DNA of 64,000 bases from Bradyrhizobium sp. 4 (GTDB lineage: Bacteria; Pseudomonadota; Alphaproteobacteria; Rhizobiales; Xanthobacteraceae), in assembly GCF_023100905.1 (NCBI RefSeq), contig NZ_CP064686.1, positions 7,733,173 through 7,797,172 on the forward strand, given 5' to 3'. The position numbers were made by a program, and so were the translations under genes. Positions 54,695 through 63,205 of this stretch are shown here, in pieces; positions within the stretch are counted from its first letter, which is position 1, and each line of letters begins with the position of its first letter. The notes beneath the pieces were generated by a model. It saw nothing but the letters and a program-made list of their open reading frames with translations, did no database searches and was not told the origin of the DNA.

Positions 54695-55294
54695 TCAGGC
54701 GCGCCGCTGCGGCATCTTAACGACCTCGGCGAGGATGTGCGCTATTTGGGCGCGCACTGGATCGAGTCCATGCGACGTATCCACCACGAAATCGGCACGC
54801 CGGCGCTTTTCCGCATCGGGTGTCTGCTTGGCGATGATGGCGTCGAGCTTGGCCTCGTCCATCGTGCCGCGCGCCAGCACCCGCTCGCGCTGCAGTTCCG
54901 GAGACGTCGTCACCACGACCACGGCATCGACCCGCGTCTCGCCACCCGTCTCGAACAGCAGCGGAATGTCCAGCACCACGACCGGCGCGTCGGCGGCTTC
55001 GGCGTCGGCGAAGAACTTTTTCCGGGAAGCGCCGAGCATCGGATGAACGATCTGCTCGAGCTGCTTGATGGCGGCAGCATCGTGCACCACACGCGCCGAT
55101 AGTTTTGGCCGATCGACCTTGCCGTTCGCGGTGGTGCCGGGGAAGGCGGCCTCGATCGCGGGCGCAGCCTCGCCCTCATAGAGCTGATGGACGGCCGCAT
55201 CGGCATCGTAGACAGGGACGCCGGCCTCCGCGAATAATTTCGCGGTGGTGGATTTGCCCATCCCGATCGAGCCGGTTAGTCCCAGGATCCGCAT
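54695..55294 (-). CDS. coaE: Dephospho-CoA kinase
   Basis: The 199-aa enzyme adds the 3'-phosphate in the last step of CoA synthesis. It has the P-loop GLTGSIGMGKSTTAKLF and then YDADAAVHQLY. The ATG at 55294 is used, as a GTG at 55321 would overlap the stop of maf. CoaA, the first enzyme of the route, is encoded at 41-42 kb in this window. Confidence 0.95.
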   Translation of the reverse strand: MRILGLTGSIGMGKSTTAKLFAEAGVPVYDADAAVHQLYEGEAAPAIEAAFPGTTANGKVDRPKLSARVVHDAAAIKQLEQIVHPMLGASRKKFFADAEAADAPVVVLDIPLLFETGGETRVDAVVVVTTSPELQRERVLARGTMDEAKLDAIIAKQTPDAEKRRRADFVVDTSHGLDPVRAQIAHILAEVVKMPQRRA

Positions 55295-55317
55295 CAACGC
55301 CCAGCCATCTCTGACAT

Positions 55318-55926
55318 TCACACCGCAACTAGCCGCTCGCGCCGCAGGAACGCAAGCAGCGGCAGCAGCGGCAAGCCGAGAATGGTGAAGTGGTCGCCCT
55401 CGATCCGCTCGAACAAATGGATCCCCAGGCTTTCGAGCTGATAGCCGCCGACGCTGGTGGTGACGGCATCGCCAGCGATGTCGAGATAGGCCGAAAGCTC
55501 GGCCTCGGTCATCTGCCGCATGGCGAGGCGCGCGACCGAGACGTCCTCGAAGATGATCTCACCGTCACGTGCTATCGCCACCGCGGAATTCAGCTCATGA
55601 CTATGGCCGGAGAGATCGCGCAGTTGGGCCAACGCTTGGGCGCGGCCCGCAGGCTTGTTGAAGAGGCGATCACCAAGCGCCAGCGTTTGATCCGCACCGA
55701 TGACTGTGCTTCCAGCGTGATGGGCCGAGACTGCCTTGGCTTTTTCGCGCGCCAGCAGCAACGCAATCTCGCGCGGACCAGCAAGCCCGGAGGCGGCCTG
55801 GATGCCGCGCTCGTCGATATCGGCCGTAATCGCCTTGAACTCGAGCCCGGCATTGGCCAGCAGCATCTTTCGTGCGCTGCTCTGCGAGGCCAGGATCAAC
55901 GAAGATTTGCCGAGCCACAGACCCAT
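55318..55926 (-). CDS. maf: Maf-family nucleotide pyrophosphatase
   Basis: The 202-aa product has the N-terminal ILASQSSARKMLLANAGL and the AREKAKAV and GADQTLAL motifs of the Maf family, which hydrolyse non-canonical or modified nucleoside triphosphates. The family includes YhdE and YceF types; this one is closest to the alphaproteobacterial maf beside coaE. It lies 30 bp after ppsR and 23 bp before coaE. Confidence 0.93.
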   Translation of the reverse strand: MGLWLGKSSLILASQSSARKMLLANAGLEFKAITADIDERGIQAASGLAGPREIALLLAREKAKAVSAHHAGSTVIGADQTLALGDRLFNKPAGRAQALAQLRDLSGHSHELNSAVAIARDGEIIFEDVSVARLAMRQMTEAELSAYLDIAGDAVTTSVGGYQLESLGIHLFERIEGDHFTILGLPLLPLLAFLRRERLVAV

Positions 55927-55956
55927 CGCAAAATTATTCCCAAGACCATTACAAGA

Positions 55957-56796
55957 CTATTCAGAAGGCCGGTTACGCTGGCGATCACTATAGAGTTTCA
56001 TGATCGCCGCGGCGGTTTCCTCGATCGAGCGCCGCGTGACGTCGAGCAGCGGCCAATCGTGCTTGGCGCTCAGCTTGCGGGCAAATGCGACCTCTTCGGC
56101 GACCGACTGCTTGTCGGTATAGGTGTCGCTGCTGGAATCGGCGCCCATGGAGAGCAGACGGTTCGTGCGCACCTGAATCAAGCGTTCGGGCGTCGCATGC
56201 AAGCTTACCACCAGCGGTCGCGTCAACGTTTCCAGTTGCGAGGGCACCGGAATGCCTGGAACCAGCGGCACGTTGGCAGTGCGGATGCCGCGGTTGGCGA
56301 GGTAGATCGAGGTCGGGGTCTTGGAGGTGCGGGAAACGCCGACGAGCACTACGTCCGCATCATCGAGCCCTTCGACATGCTGGCCGTCATCGTGGATCAT
56401 CGTGTAGTTCAACGCGTCGATGCGCTTGAAGTATTCGGCATTGAGCACGTGCTGGGCGCCGACCCGGCCGGTCGTGGCAGCTCCGAGATACGCCTCGAAC
56501 AACTGCATCACCGGGCCGATGATCGACAGGCTCGGAACATTGATCCCCTTGCACTTGTCCTCGAGCCTGGCGACCAGATCCTTCTCGAGCAGCGTGAACA
56601 GCACGATTCCCGGTGCTTCCTCGATCTCGTCGAGCACGCGATCAAGCTGTTTCTGGCTGCGCACCAACGGATAGACGTGCTCGACCGGGGTCACGTTGGC
56701 GTACTGGGCGGCAACGGCGCGCGCCACCGTGATCAGCGTCTCACCGGTGGAGTCGGAGACGAGGTGCAGATGGAAATAATTGCTCGAGGTCGGCAC
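55957..56796 (-). CDS. ppsR: Pyruvate phosphate dikinase regulatory protein (kinase/phosphorylase)
   Basis: The 279-aa product belongs to the DUF299 family of bifunctional kinase/pyrophosphorylases that control PEP synthase or pyruvate phosphate dikinase. It has HLVSDSTGETLITVARAV at the N-terminus and the P-loop-like GVSRTSKTPTSIYLANRG. The target (PPDK or PpsA) is not in the window. It is divergent from hemJ across the possible origin region. Confidence 0.93.
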   Translation of the reverse strand: MPTSSNYFHLHLVSDSTGETLITVARAVAAQYANVTPVEHVYPLVRSQKQLDRVLDEIEEAPGIVLFTLLEKDLVARLEDKCKGINVPSLSIIGPVMQLFEAYLGAATTGRVGAQHVLNAEYFKRIDALNYTMIHDDGQHVEGLDDADVVLVGVSRTSKTPTSIYLANRGIRTANVPLVPGIPVPSQLETLTRPLVVSLHATPERLIQVRTNRLLSMGADSSSDTYTDKQSVAEEVAFARKLSAKHDWPLLDVTRRSIEETAAAIMKLYSDRQRNRPSE

Positions 56797-57131
56797 AAAA
56801 GCCCTTTGTATGAAACCGGTGTGGTTTGTGGATTTCTGTGGAGCTTAACCCCTTGGAAAGGGATGTGCGACACCGGGGGCGGGACAAGTGCCAATTTTCT
56901 TCACACCACTGCCCCTGAGAACAACTTCGACGCCCTGCCGAAAGGGAAACGGGATTGCGCCGATAACCCTCTTGATAAGCTGCCGACAGAAACGCGCAAG
57001 CCTTTGAAGCTGACCGACTTATCGAAAGCCGCCACAGCGATCAGGGATATGTTGATGGATGTGAACAAGCGCGTGTGAACGGGCGGACGGAAATGTGTGA
57101 GTCCAATTCACCGTCACATAGACTCAAACCT

Positions 57132-57150
57132 TAAGAATCTAAGATTCTTA
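57132..57150. promoter_or_regulatory. 19-bp perfect palindrome with one central base
   Basis: The arms taagaatct and agattctta flank a single A. It lies 104 bp before hemJ. It may be an operator or part of an origin. It is AT-rich compared with its surroundings. Confidence 0.5.
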
Positions 57151-57193
57151 TTGGAGAAGAGCGCTACGGACGGATATGTGTGCAGGCAAGACC

Positions 57194-57208
57194 TTAACGA
57201 CTCCTTAC
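57194..57208 (+). promoter_or_regulatory. CtrA-like binding site before hemJ
   Basis: TTAA-N7-TTAC (ttaacgactccttac) differs in one position from the CtrA consensus TTAA-N7-TTAA. It is 46 bp before the hemJ start. CtrA represses replication start and controls cell-cycle genes in Caulobacter. The match could be by chance. Confidence 0.35.
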
Positions 57209-57254
57209 TATCCCCAGCGTTCCCCTCGGCTGGGCAGGAATCCGGACCCCAGAC

Positions 57255-57689
57255 ATGTTTGAAGACGTCTACCTCTGGATGAAGGCGCTGCATGTGATCG
57301 CCGTCATCTCCTGGATGGCGGGCATGCTCTATTTGCCGCGGCTGTTCGTTTATCATTGCGAGGCCGAAATCGGCTCGAAGCAGTCGGAAACGTTCAAGAT
57401 CATGGAACGGCGGCTGTTCAAGGCGATCATCAACCCCGCCATGATCGTGACCTGGCTCGCCGGGCTTTATCTCGCCTGGGCCGGGCACTGGTTCACTTTC
57501 GGCTGGCTGCACGTAAAACTGGCACTGGTCTTGGCGATGTCCGCGGTCCACGGCTTTTTTTCGCGCTGGTTGAAGGATTTCGCGGCGGACCGGCGCCCCC
57601 GGAGCCAGAAATTCTATCGGATTATCAACGAGGTACCGACTGCCTTGATGATTCTGATCGTCATCATGGTGATCGTGAAGCCGTTCTAG
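57255..57689 (+). CDS. hemJ: Protoporphyrinogen IX oxidase HemJ
   Basis: The 144-aa membrane protein has four hydrophobic segments and the start MFEDVYLWMKALHVIAVISWMAGMLYLPRLFVYH with the conserved His in LHVIAVISW. HemJ oxidises protoporphyrinogen IX in bacteria that lack HemG and HemY. It is the first gene on the right side of the divergent gap, with rho 247 bp further on. Confidence 0.93.
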   Translation: MFEDVYLWMKALHVIAVISWMAGMLYLPRLFVYHCEAEIGSKQSETFKIMERRLFKAIINPAMIVTWLAGLYLAWAGHWFTFGWLHVKLALVLAMSAVHGFFSRWLKDFAADRRPRSQKFYRIINEVPTALMILIVIMVIVKPF

Positions 57690-57723
57690 GCAGCGGCCGC
57701 GAACAATCGCTCAGTGCTTCTGC

Positions 57724-57752
57724 TTGCGGAGTGTGAGGCGATTTTCTATATT
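57724..57752 (+). promoter_or_regulatory. Candidate sigma-70 promoter of rho
   Basis: TTGCGG (57724-57729) and TATATT (57747-57752) are separated by 17 bp. Transcription would start near 57759, giving a leader of about 178 nt before rho. A long leader fits known autoregulation of rho in other bacteria. This is a pattern match by eye. Confidence 0.5.
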
Positions 57753-57936
57753 AGCGATATCCCACCCAACGCAGGCGGATGTGGTCGTGTCTGAGCTTTC
57801 CAGAGGCCGGACACCCCATCAGGTTTGAAGCCTCACCGGCGCTCTCCTTGCCAGACCTGCGGACCTTACCTTTTCGCGTCCGCATTTCAGAGCCTCCTCG
57901 CACCCCCCTCCCAGGTTACCCCACAGGACCACCCCA

Positions 57937-59202
57937 ATGCGGGAAATCAAACTCCAGGACCTCAAGTCGAAGACGCCGGCCGAGCTCGTCTCGTTCGCGG
58001 AAGAGAATGGGGTCGAGAATGCCAGCACCATGCGCAAGCAGGAGCTGCTGTTCGCCATCCTCAAGCAGCTTGCGCTCGCCGAGACCGACATCGTCGGCGA
58101 AGGCGTCGTCGAGGTTCTCTCCGACGGCTTCGGCTTCCTCCGCTCGCCCGATGCGAATTATCTGCCGGGCCCGGATGACATCTACGTTTCGCCCTCGCAG
58201 ATCCGTCGTTTTGGCCTGCGCACCGGCGACACCATCGAAGGCCACATCCGCAGCCCGAAGGAGGGCGAGCGCTACTTCGCGCTGCTGAAGGTCAACACGC
58301 TCAATTTCGAGGATCCGGAAAAGGCCAAGCACAAGGTCAATTTCGACAACCTCACGCCGCTGTTTCCGAATCAGCGCTTCCGCATGGAGATCGACGATCC
58401 GACGCGGAAAGACCTGTCTGCAAGGGTGATCGACATCGTCGCGCCGATCGGCAAAGGCCAGCGCGCGCTGATCGTCGCGCCACCGCGCACGGGCAAGACC
58501 GTGCTGATGCAGAACATCGCCCACTCGATCGCGCATAATCATCCCGAGTGCTATCTGATCGTGCTTCTGATCGACGAACGTCCGGAAGAAGTTACGGACA
58601 TGCAGCGCTCGGTGAAAGGCGAGGTCGTCTCCTCGACCTTCGACGAACCGGCGGTGCGCCACGTTCAGGTCGCCGAGATGGTGATCGAGAAGGCCAAGCG
58701 TCTGGTCGAGCATGGCCGCGACGTCGTGATCCTGCTGGACTCCATCACGCGTCTCGGCCGTGCCTACAACACCGTGGTGCCGTCATCGGGCAAGGTGCTG
58801 ACCGGCGGTGTCGATGCCAACGCGCTGCAGCGGCCGAAGCGCTTCTTCGGCGCTGCCCGCAACATCGAAGAAGGCGGCTCGCTGACGATCATCGCGACCG
58901 CGCTGGTCGATACCGGCAGCCGCATGGACGAAGTCATCTTCGAAGAGTTCAAGGGCACCGGTAACTCCGAGCTGATCCTCGACCGCAAGGTTTCGGACAA
59001 ACGGACCTTCCCGGCGATCGACATTTCGCGCTCCGGCACCCGCAAGGAAGAGCTGATCACCGATCCGGTGGTCCTGAAGAAGATGTACGTGCTCCGCCGC
59101 ATCCTGAATCCGATGGGGACGATGGATGGTATCGACTTCCTGCTCGACAAGCTGCGTTCGACCAAGAGCAATTCCGAGTTCTTCGACTCGATGAACACCT
59201 GA
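57937..59202 (+). CDS. rho: Transcription termination factor Rho
   Basis: The 421-aa RNA helicase has an N-terminal Rho domain (KSKTPAELVSFAEENGVENASTMRKQELLFAIL), an RNA-binding cold-shock-like domain (EGVVEVLSDGFGFLRSPDANYLPGPDDIYVSPSQIRRF), the P-loop VAPPRTGKTVLMQ and Walker B VILLDSITRLGRAYN. Termination by Rho affects the whole genome. It is ended by an intrinsic terminator. Confidence 0.98.
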   Translation: MREIKLQDLKSKTPAELVSFAEENGVENASTMRKQELLFAILKQLALAETDIVGEGVVEVLSDGFGFLRSPDANYLPGPDDIYVSPSQIRRFGLRTGDTIEGHIRSPKEGERYFALLKVNTLNFEDPEKAKHKVNFDNLTPLFPNQRFRMEIDDPTRKDLSARVIDIVAPIGKGQRALIVAPPRTGKTVLMQNIAHSIAHNHPECYLIVLLIDERPEEVTDMQRSVKGEVVSSTFDEPAVRHVQVAEMVIEKAKRLVEHGRDVVILLDSITRLGRAYNTVVPSSGKVLTGGVDANALQRPKRFFGAARNIEEGGSLTIIATALVDTGSRMDEVIFEEFKGTGNSELILDRKVSDKRTFPAIDISRSGTRKEELITDPVVLKKMYVLRRILNPMGTMDGIDFLLDKLRSTKSNSEFFDSMNT

Positions 59203-59220
59203 TTGCAGTGCAGCATGATC

Positions 59221-59246
59221 AAAGGGCGCCTTCGGGCGCCCTTTTT
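59221..59246 (+). terminator. Intrinsic terminator of rho
   Basis: A perfect GGGCGCC stem (59224-59230) with a TTCG tetraloop pairs with GGCGCCC (59235-59241), then TTTTT. AAA before the stem can extend pairing with TTT. The stop codon of rho is 19 bp upstream. Confidence 0.93.
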
Positions 59247-59323
59247 CATTGTGCGGCTTTGCTGCAACGAAGCTGCAGCATTGTGGGGCGTCTGTCGCTT
59301 GGAGCGGACGTCGCATAAAATAT

Positions 59324-59332
59324 TGATATAAT
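59324..59332 (+). promoter_or_regulatory. Candidate extended -10 promoter of mnmE
   Basis: TGATATAAT is a full TGn plus TATAAT extended -10 element. No good -35 hexamer lies at normal distance. The start of mnmE is 180 bp downstream. Confidence 0.4.
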
Positions 59333-59511
59333 TCACTAATACGGTGATCGATGGACGTTGCTTATTCCGTTGGAAGCGGTTCTTGCAGCAGATGTTCACG
59401 AATTATTGCATCGCAACATCGGCTTTGCTGCGGGAATTGGTGCAGCAAATCGCGCGATTTGTCTGCCGAAACGGATGTTTGCCTTTTCGCTTTCAGCCGG
59501 ACAAATAGGCC

Positions 59512-60867
59512 ATGCATCCGCGAGACCAGACCATCTTTGCGCTGTCGTCCGGCCGTCCGCCGAGCGCGCTCGCGGTGGTGCGCGTCTCCGGGCCAGGCGC
59601 CAGCCTGGTGCTGACGACGCTGGCGGGCAAGCTGCCGGCGCCGAGGCAGGCCAGCCGCCGACTCATTCATGACGGTGTCGGCCAGCCGATCGACGATTCC
59701 GTGGTGCTGTGGTTTCCCGGGCCCGCCAGCGCGACCGGCGAGGATGTCGCCGAATTTCACGTCCATGGCGGCCGCGCGGTGCTGGCCGCACTGTTTACCA
59801 CAATTTCCGTAATTCCGAATATTCGAGCTGCCGAGCCCGGCGAATTCACGCGGCGCGCCTTCGAGAACGGCAAGCTCGACCTGACTGAGGCGGAGGGCCT
59901 CGACGATCTCATTCATGCCGACACCGACCGCCAGCGCCGCCAGGCGTTACGGCAGTTGCAGGGTCTCCTCGGCAATCGCGCGCGCGACTGGCGCGAGCGC
60001 ATCATCGAGGCTTCGGCCTTGATCGAGGCCGGCATCGATTTCTCCGACGAGGGCGATGTACCCGCCGAGTTGATCGCGCCTGCGGTCAAGGCGATCGGTG
60101 CGCTGCACGACGAAATCGCAGAAGTCCTTGCGGCACAGGGACAAGCTGAACGTTTGCGCGACGGCCTGGTGGTTGCGATCGCAGGCGAGCCGAACGTCGG
60201 CAAGTCGACGCTGATCAACCAGCTCGCGCGCCGCGACGTCGCGATCGTCTCGCCGCATGCCGGCACGACACGCGATGTGATCGAGGTGCAGCTCGATCTC
60301 GATGGCTATCCGGTCACGGTGATCGACACCGCCGGCATTCGTGAGACCGACGATCCGGTGGAGCAGGAGGGTGTTCGCCGGGCGCGAGCCCGAGCCGAAG
60401 ACGCCGACCTCGTGTTGTGGCTGGTGGAGGCGGGGCGCGCTGTCGATCCGGCCGCGATCCCTTTGCTGGGGACGTCCGGCAACGCAGGCAGCCGCTCCGG
60501 CTCGGTCTGGATCGTGCGCAACAAGATCGATCTCAGCGGGGTCGAGGACGTCGGCCCGGGCGGTGCGTTCGGAATTGCGGCGAGCCGGGGGGACGGCATT
60601 CCCGAGCTGGTCGATGCCCTGGTGAAATTCGCCGCCGAGTTTTTCGGAACGATCGAGGGCGCGTCGGTGACCCGGGCCCGGCAGCGGGATCTGCTGCGCC
60701 GGGCAGCGGACAGCTTGCGCCGGAGTCTTGAGCTAGTAGAAGAGGGCGAGGAGCTTGCCGCCGAAGAGCTGCGCGCTGCGGCCTATGCCTTGGGCCGGCT
60801 GCTGGGTCGGGTGGATGTCGAGGACATCCTGGGGGCGATTTTCCAGAAATTCTGTGTTGGAAAGTAG
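59512..60867 (+). CDS. mnmE: tRNA modification GTPase MnmE
   Basis: The 451-aa GTPase works with MnmG to modify U34 of some tRNAs. It has the folate-binding N-terminal domain (LAVVRVSGPGA and GGRAVLAAL), a central G domain with GEPNVGKSTLINQLARRD and DTAGIRETDD, and the C-terminal catalytic Cys C448 in FCVGK. It is 442 bp before mnmG, with three parS sites between them. Confidence 0.97.
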   Translation: MHPRDQTIFALSSGRPPSALAVVRVSGPGASLVLTTLAGKLPAPRQASRRLIHDGVGQPIDDSVVLWFPGPASATGEDVAEFHVHGGRAVLAALFTTISVIPNIRAAEPGEFTRRAFENGKLDLTEAEGLDDLIHADTDRQRRQALRQLQGLLGNRARDWRERIIEASALIEAGIDFSDEGDVPAELIAPAVKAIGALHDEIAEVLAAQGQAERLRDGLVVAIAGEPNVGKSTLINQLARRDVAIVSPHAGTTRDVIEVQLDLDGYPVTVIDTAGIRETDDPVEQEGVRRARARAEDADLVLWLVEAGRAVDPAAIPLLGTSGNAGSRSGSVWIVRNKIDLSGVEDVGPGGAFGIAASRGDGIPELVDALVKFAAEFFGTIEGASVTRARQRDLLRRAADSLRRSLELVEEGEELAAEELRAAAYALGRLLGRVDVEDILGAIFQKFCVGK

Positions 60868-60910
60868 CCCTAGTTCTTCATTGTAGAACTAGCCTTCGTT
60901 CCACTTCTTG

Positions 60911-60926
60911 TGTTTCACGTGAAACA
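60911..60926. other. parS site 1 (16/16)
   Basis: TGTTTCACGTGAAACA is the exact consensus for the ParB binding site known from many bacteria. Two such perfect sites occur 35 bp apart. ParB bound here would spread and bring the origin region to a pole. Confidence 0.95.
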
Positions 60927-60945
60927 GAGCCGGCTCGGTTCAAGA

Positions 60946-60961
60946 TGTTTCACGTGAAACA
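60946..60961. other. parS site 2 (16/16)
   Basis: A second perfect TGTTTCACGTGAAACA, 35 bp from the first. The close pair probably acts as the main ParB nucleation point. Confidence 0.95.
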
Positions 60962-61237
60962 CTCATCGACTAGTCGCTGGTTTGCGCATGGGCCCGCTGC
61001 AAGCGGTAACACCTTGGGAGCGGGTGCGCGGAAAGGTCTTGATTGCGTCTGTCCGCTCGCAAGGCCTTGGGGTACGGTCCTGCCGTCGCGGTCCGATCGC
61101 CGACCCGTCTTGGCCTTCGGACCACCCTTTTCCCCTCGTGACCCCTTTTCCTCTCACAAAAAACGACAACGTTTCCAAGGGCCACTCTACTCTGCATGGG
61201 GTTGTTTTCGCGAAAAGACCTTGGGTCCGCTTTGCAC

Positions 61238-61253
61238 GGTTTCACGTGAAACA
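61238..61253. other. parS site 3 (15/16)
   Basis: gGTTTCACGTGAAACA has one change at the outer base. It lies 57 bp before mnmG start and keeps the 14-bp core. Confidence 0.88.
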
Positions 61254-61309
61254 ACTGCCTCTCCAGTTTCCGCTTCCGGCTTCCCTGCCTGTGAGTTAGA
61301 AGTCCGCCC

Positions 61310-63190
61310 ATGCGAACAGAGCGAGAGAGCTTCGACGTCATCGTGATTGGCGGCGGCCACGCCGGCTGTGAGGCCGCTTCTGCCTCTGCCCGGATGGGCG
61401 CGGCGACCGCTCTTGTCACGCACCGTTTCTCCACAGTCGGTGCCATGTCCTGCAATCCCGCCATTGGCGGTCTGGGCAAGGGTCATCTGGTTCGGGAGGT
61501 CGACGCGCTCGATGGCCTGATGGGCCGGGTCGGCGATGCCGGCGGCATCCAGTTTCGCGTCCTCAATCGCCGTAAGGGCCCGGCGGTGCGTGGTCCGCGC
61601 GCGCAGGCGGACCGGAAGCTCTATGCCGCCGCGATGCAAGTGGCGATCCGGGAGACCGGGGGTCTTTCCGTCATCGAAGGCGAGGCGGACGAGCTGATCG
61701 TGGTCGAGGGACGGGTGATCGGCCTGCGCCTGGCGAATGGCCGCGAACTTCGGGCAGGGGCTGTCGTCGTCACCACCGGCACCTTCCTCCGCGGACTGAT
61801 CCATCTCGGAGAGAAGAGCTGGCCGGCCGGCAGGGTTGGCGAGGCGCCTGCGATTGGCCTTTCGACCTCGTTCGAGCGCGCCGGGTTTACCCTTGGGCGG
61901 CTCAAGACAGGGACCCCGCCGCGTCTGGATGGCTCGACGATCGACTGGTCGGCGGTCGAAATGCAGCCGGGGGACGAGCCTCCGGAGCCGTTTTCGGTGA
62001 TGACCGAGCGCATCACGACGCGACAGATCCAGTGCGGGATCACCCGGACCACGCCTGCGACCCACGATGTGATCCGGGCCAATGTCCATCGCTCTCCGAT
62101 GTACTCGGGCCAGATCAAGAGCTCCGGACCGCGCTATTGCCCCTCGATCGAGGACAAGATCGTTCGCTTCGGCGATCGCGACGGTCACCAGATCTTCCTG
62201 GAGCCGGAAGGGCTCGACGACAGCACCGTCTATCCCAACGGCATCTCGACCTCGCTGCCGGAGGAAGTCCAGGTCGCCATCCTCGCAACCATTCCCGGCC
62301 TAGAGCGGGTGAAGATGGTCCGGCCGGGCTATGCCATCGAATACGACCACATCGATCCCCGTGAGCTCGATCCGACCCTCCAGACCAAGCGTCTGCGCGG
62401 CTTGTTCCTGGCCGGGCAGATCAACGGCACGACCGGATACGAGGAAGCTGCGGGCCAAGGCATCGTTGCAGGGCTGAACGCAGCATTGGCTGCGAGCGGC
62501 GCCGCGCTGACGGTGTTCGACCGCGCCGATGGCTATCTTGGCGTCATGATCGACGACCTCGTCACCCGGGGCATCAGCGAACCCTATCGGATGTTCACCT
62601 CAAGGGCCGAGTACCGGCTGACATTGCGGGCGGACAACGCCGATCAGCGTCTGACCGAGAAGGGCATCGCCTTGGGATGCGTGGGGAGCGCCCGGACCGC
62701 GCATCATCGCGCCAAGATGGACGCCCTGAATGCGGCTCGAGCGCTCTCGAAGTCGCTGACCATCACCCCGAACGAGGCCATCAAGCAGGGTCTCACCCTG
62801 AACCGGGACGGTCAGCGGCGGTCGGCCTTCGAGCTGATGGCCTATCCCGACATTGGCTGGAGTCAGGTCCGTGCGATCTGGCCGGAGCTCGCTGCCATTG
62901 ATCCCGTCATTGCCACCCATCTCGAGATCGACGCGAAGTACGATGTCTATCTGGAGCGACAGAGCGCCGACGTTGAAGCCTTCAGGCGGGACGAGGGGAT
63001 GGTGCTGTCGGAGGTCGATTTCCAGCAGGTCCCCGGTCTCTCCAACGAGGTGAGGGCCAAGTTGGAGAAGGCGCGGCCGTTCACCGTTGGCCAGGCCGGT
63101 CGAATCGACGGCATGACGCCGGCCGCGCTCGGCATCCTTGCGGCCTATCTTCGCCGCGAAGCGCGGAAGACTTCCAAAGCAATCGCATAG
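61310..63190 (+). CDS. mnmG: tRNA uridine 5-carboxymethylaminomethyl modification enzyme MnmG
   Basis: The 626-aa FAD enzyme partners MnmE. It has the dinucleotide fold VIVIGGGHAGCEAASASARMG, FSTVGAMSCNPAIGGLGKGHLVREVDALDG and, near the middle, GYAIEYDHIDPRELDPTLQTKRLRGLFLAGQINGTTGYEEAAGQG. The stop codon TAG ends at 63190, on the first base of parS site 4. Confidence 0.98.
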   Translation: MRTERESFDVIVIGGGHAGCEAASASARMGAATALVTHRFSTVGAMSCNPAIGGLGKGHLVREVDALDGLMGRVGDAGGIQFRVLNRRKGPAVRGPRAQADRKLYAAAMQVAIRETGGLSVIEGEADELIVVEGRVIGLRLANGRELRAGAVVVTTGTFLRGLIHLGEKSWPAGRVGEAPAIGLSTSFERAGFTLGRLKTGTPPRLDGSTIDWSAVEMQPGDEPPEPFSVMTERITTRQIQCGITRTTPATHDVIRANVHRSPMYSGQIKSSGPRYCPSIEDKIVRFGDRDGHQIFLEPEGLDDSTVYPNGISTSLPEEVQVAILATIPGLERVKMVRPGYAIEYDHIDPRELDPTLQTKRLRGLFLAGQINGTTGYEEAAGQGIVAGLNAALAASGAALTVFDRADGYLGVMIDDLVTRGISEPYRMFTSRAEYRLTLRADNADQRLTEKGIALGCVGSARTAHHRAKMDALNAARALSKSLTITPNEAIKQGLTLNRDGQRRSAFELMAYPDIGWSQVRAIWPELAAIDPVIATHLEIDAKYDVYLERQSADVEAFRRDEGMVLSEVDFQQVPGLSNEVRAKLEKARPFTVGQAGRIDGMTPAALGILAAYLRREARKTSKAIA

Positions 63191-63205
63191 GTTTCACGTG
63201 AAACA
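63190..63205. other. parS site 4 (15/16), contains the rsmG start codon
   Basis: gGTTTCACGTGAAACA spans the join between mnmG stop and rsmG start. The GTG in its centre (63198-63200) is the most likely start codon of rsmG. Confidence 0.85.

Larger units (their letters stand above)
56797..57254. other. Divergent intergenic region, candidate oriC or ori-proximal DNA
   Basis: This 458-bp gap is relatively AT-rich for the window. DnaA-box-like words include TGTGGATTT (56827-56835), TTATCGAAA (57019-57027) and TGTGAACAA (57060-57068), each 7/9 to the consensus. A 19-bp palindrome lies at 57132-57150 and a CtrA-like site at 57194-57208. A weak 61-aa reading frame (57097-57282) runs into hemJ and is not supported. 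In Caulobacter the origin lies next to hemE; hemE is not found here. Origin function is inferred. Confidence 0.4.
59203..59511. other. Intergenic region between rho and mnmE
   Basis: This 309-bp gap holds the rho terminator at its left and the mnmE promoter at 59324-59332. The middle is the most AT-rich short stretch near here (gcataaaatattgatataat). Several gctgca / tgcagc words repeat around 59264 and 59390-59440. No gene is supported. Confidence 0.5.
60868..61309. other. Intergenic region mnmE-mnmG containing three parS sites
   Basis: This 442-bp gap has no supported gene. It holds parS sites at 60911-60926, 60946-60961 and 61238-61253. The middle (about 60970-61230) has reading frames on both strands but none with a family look or ribosome site. 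Confidence 0.75.

Noticed and set aside
57097..57282. 61-aa reading frame overlapping the start of hemJ
   Set aside because: It has no ribosome site or family look, overlaps hemJ in another frame and contains the 19-bp palindrome.
60970..61479. Minus-strand reading frames over the mnmE-mnmG gap
   Set aside because: They run through parS sites and into mnmG, with no ribosome site or family similarity.
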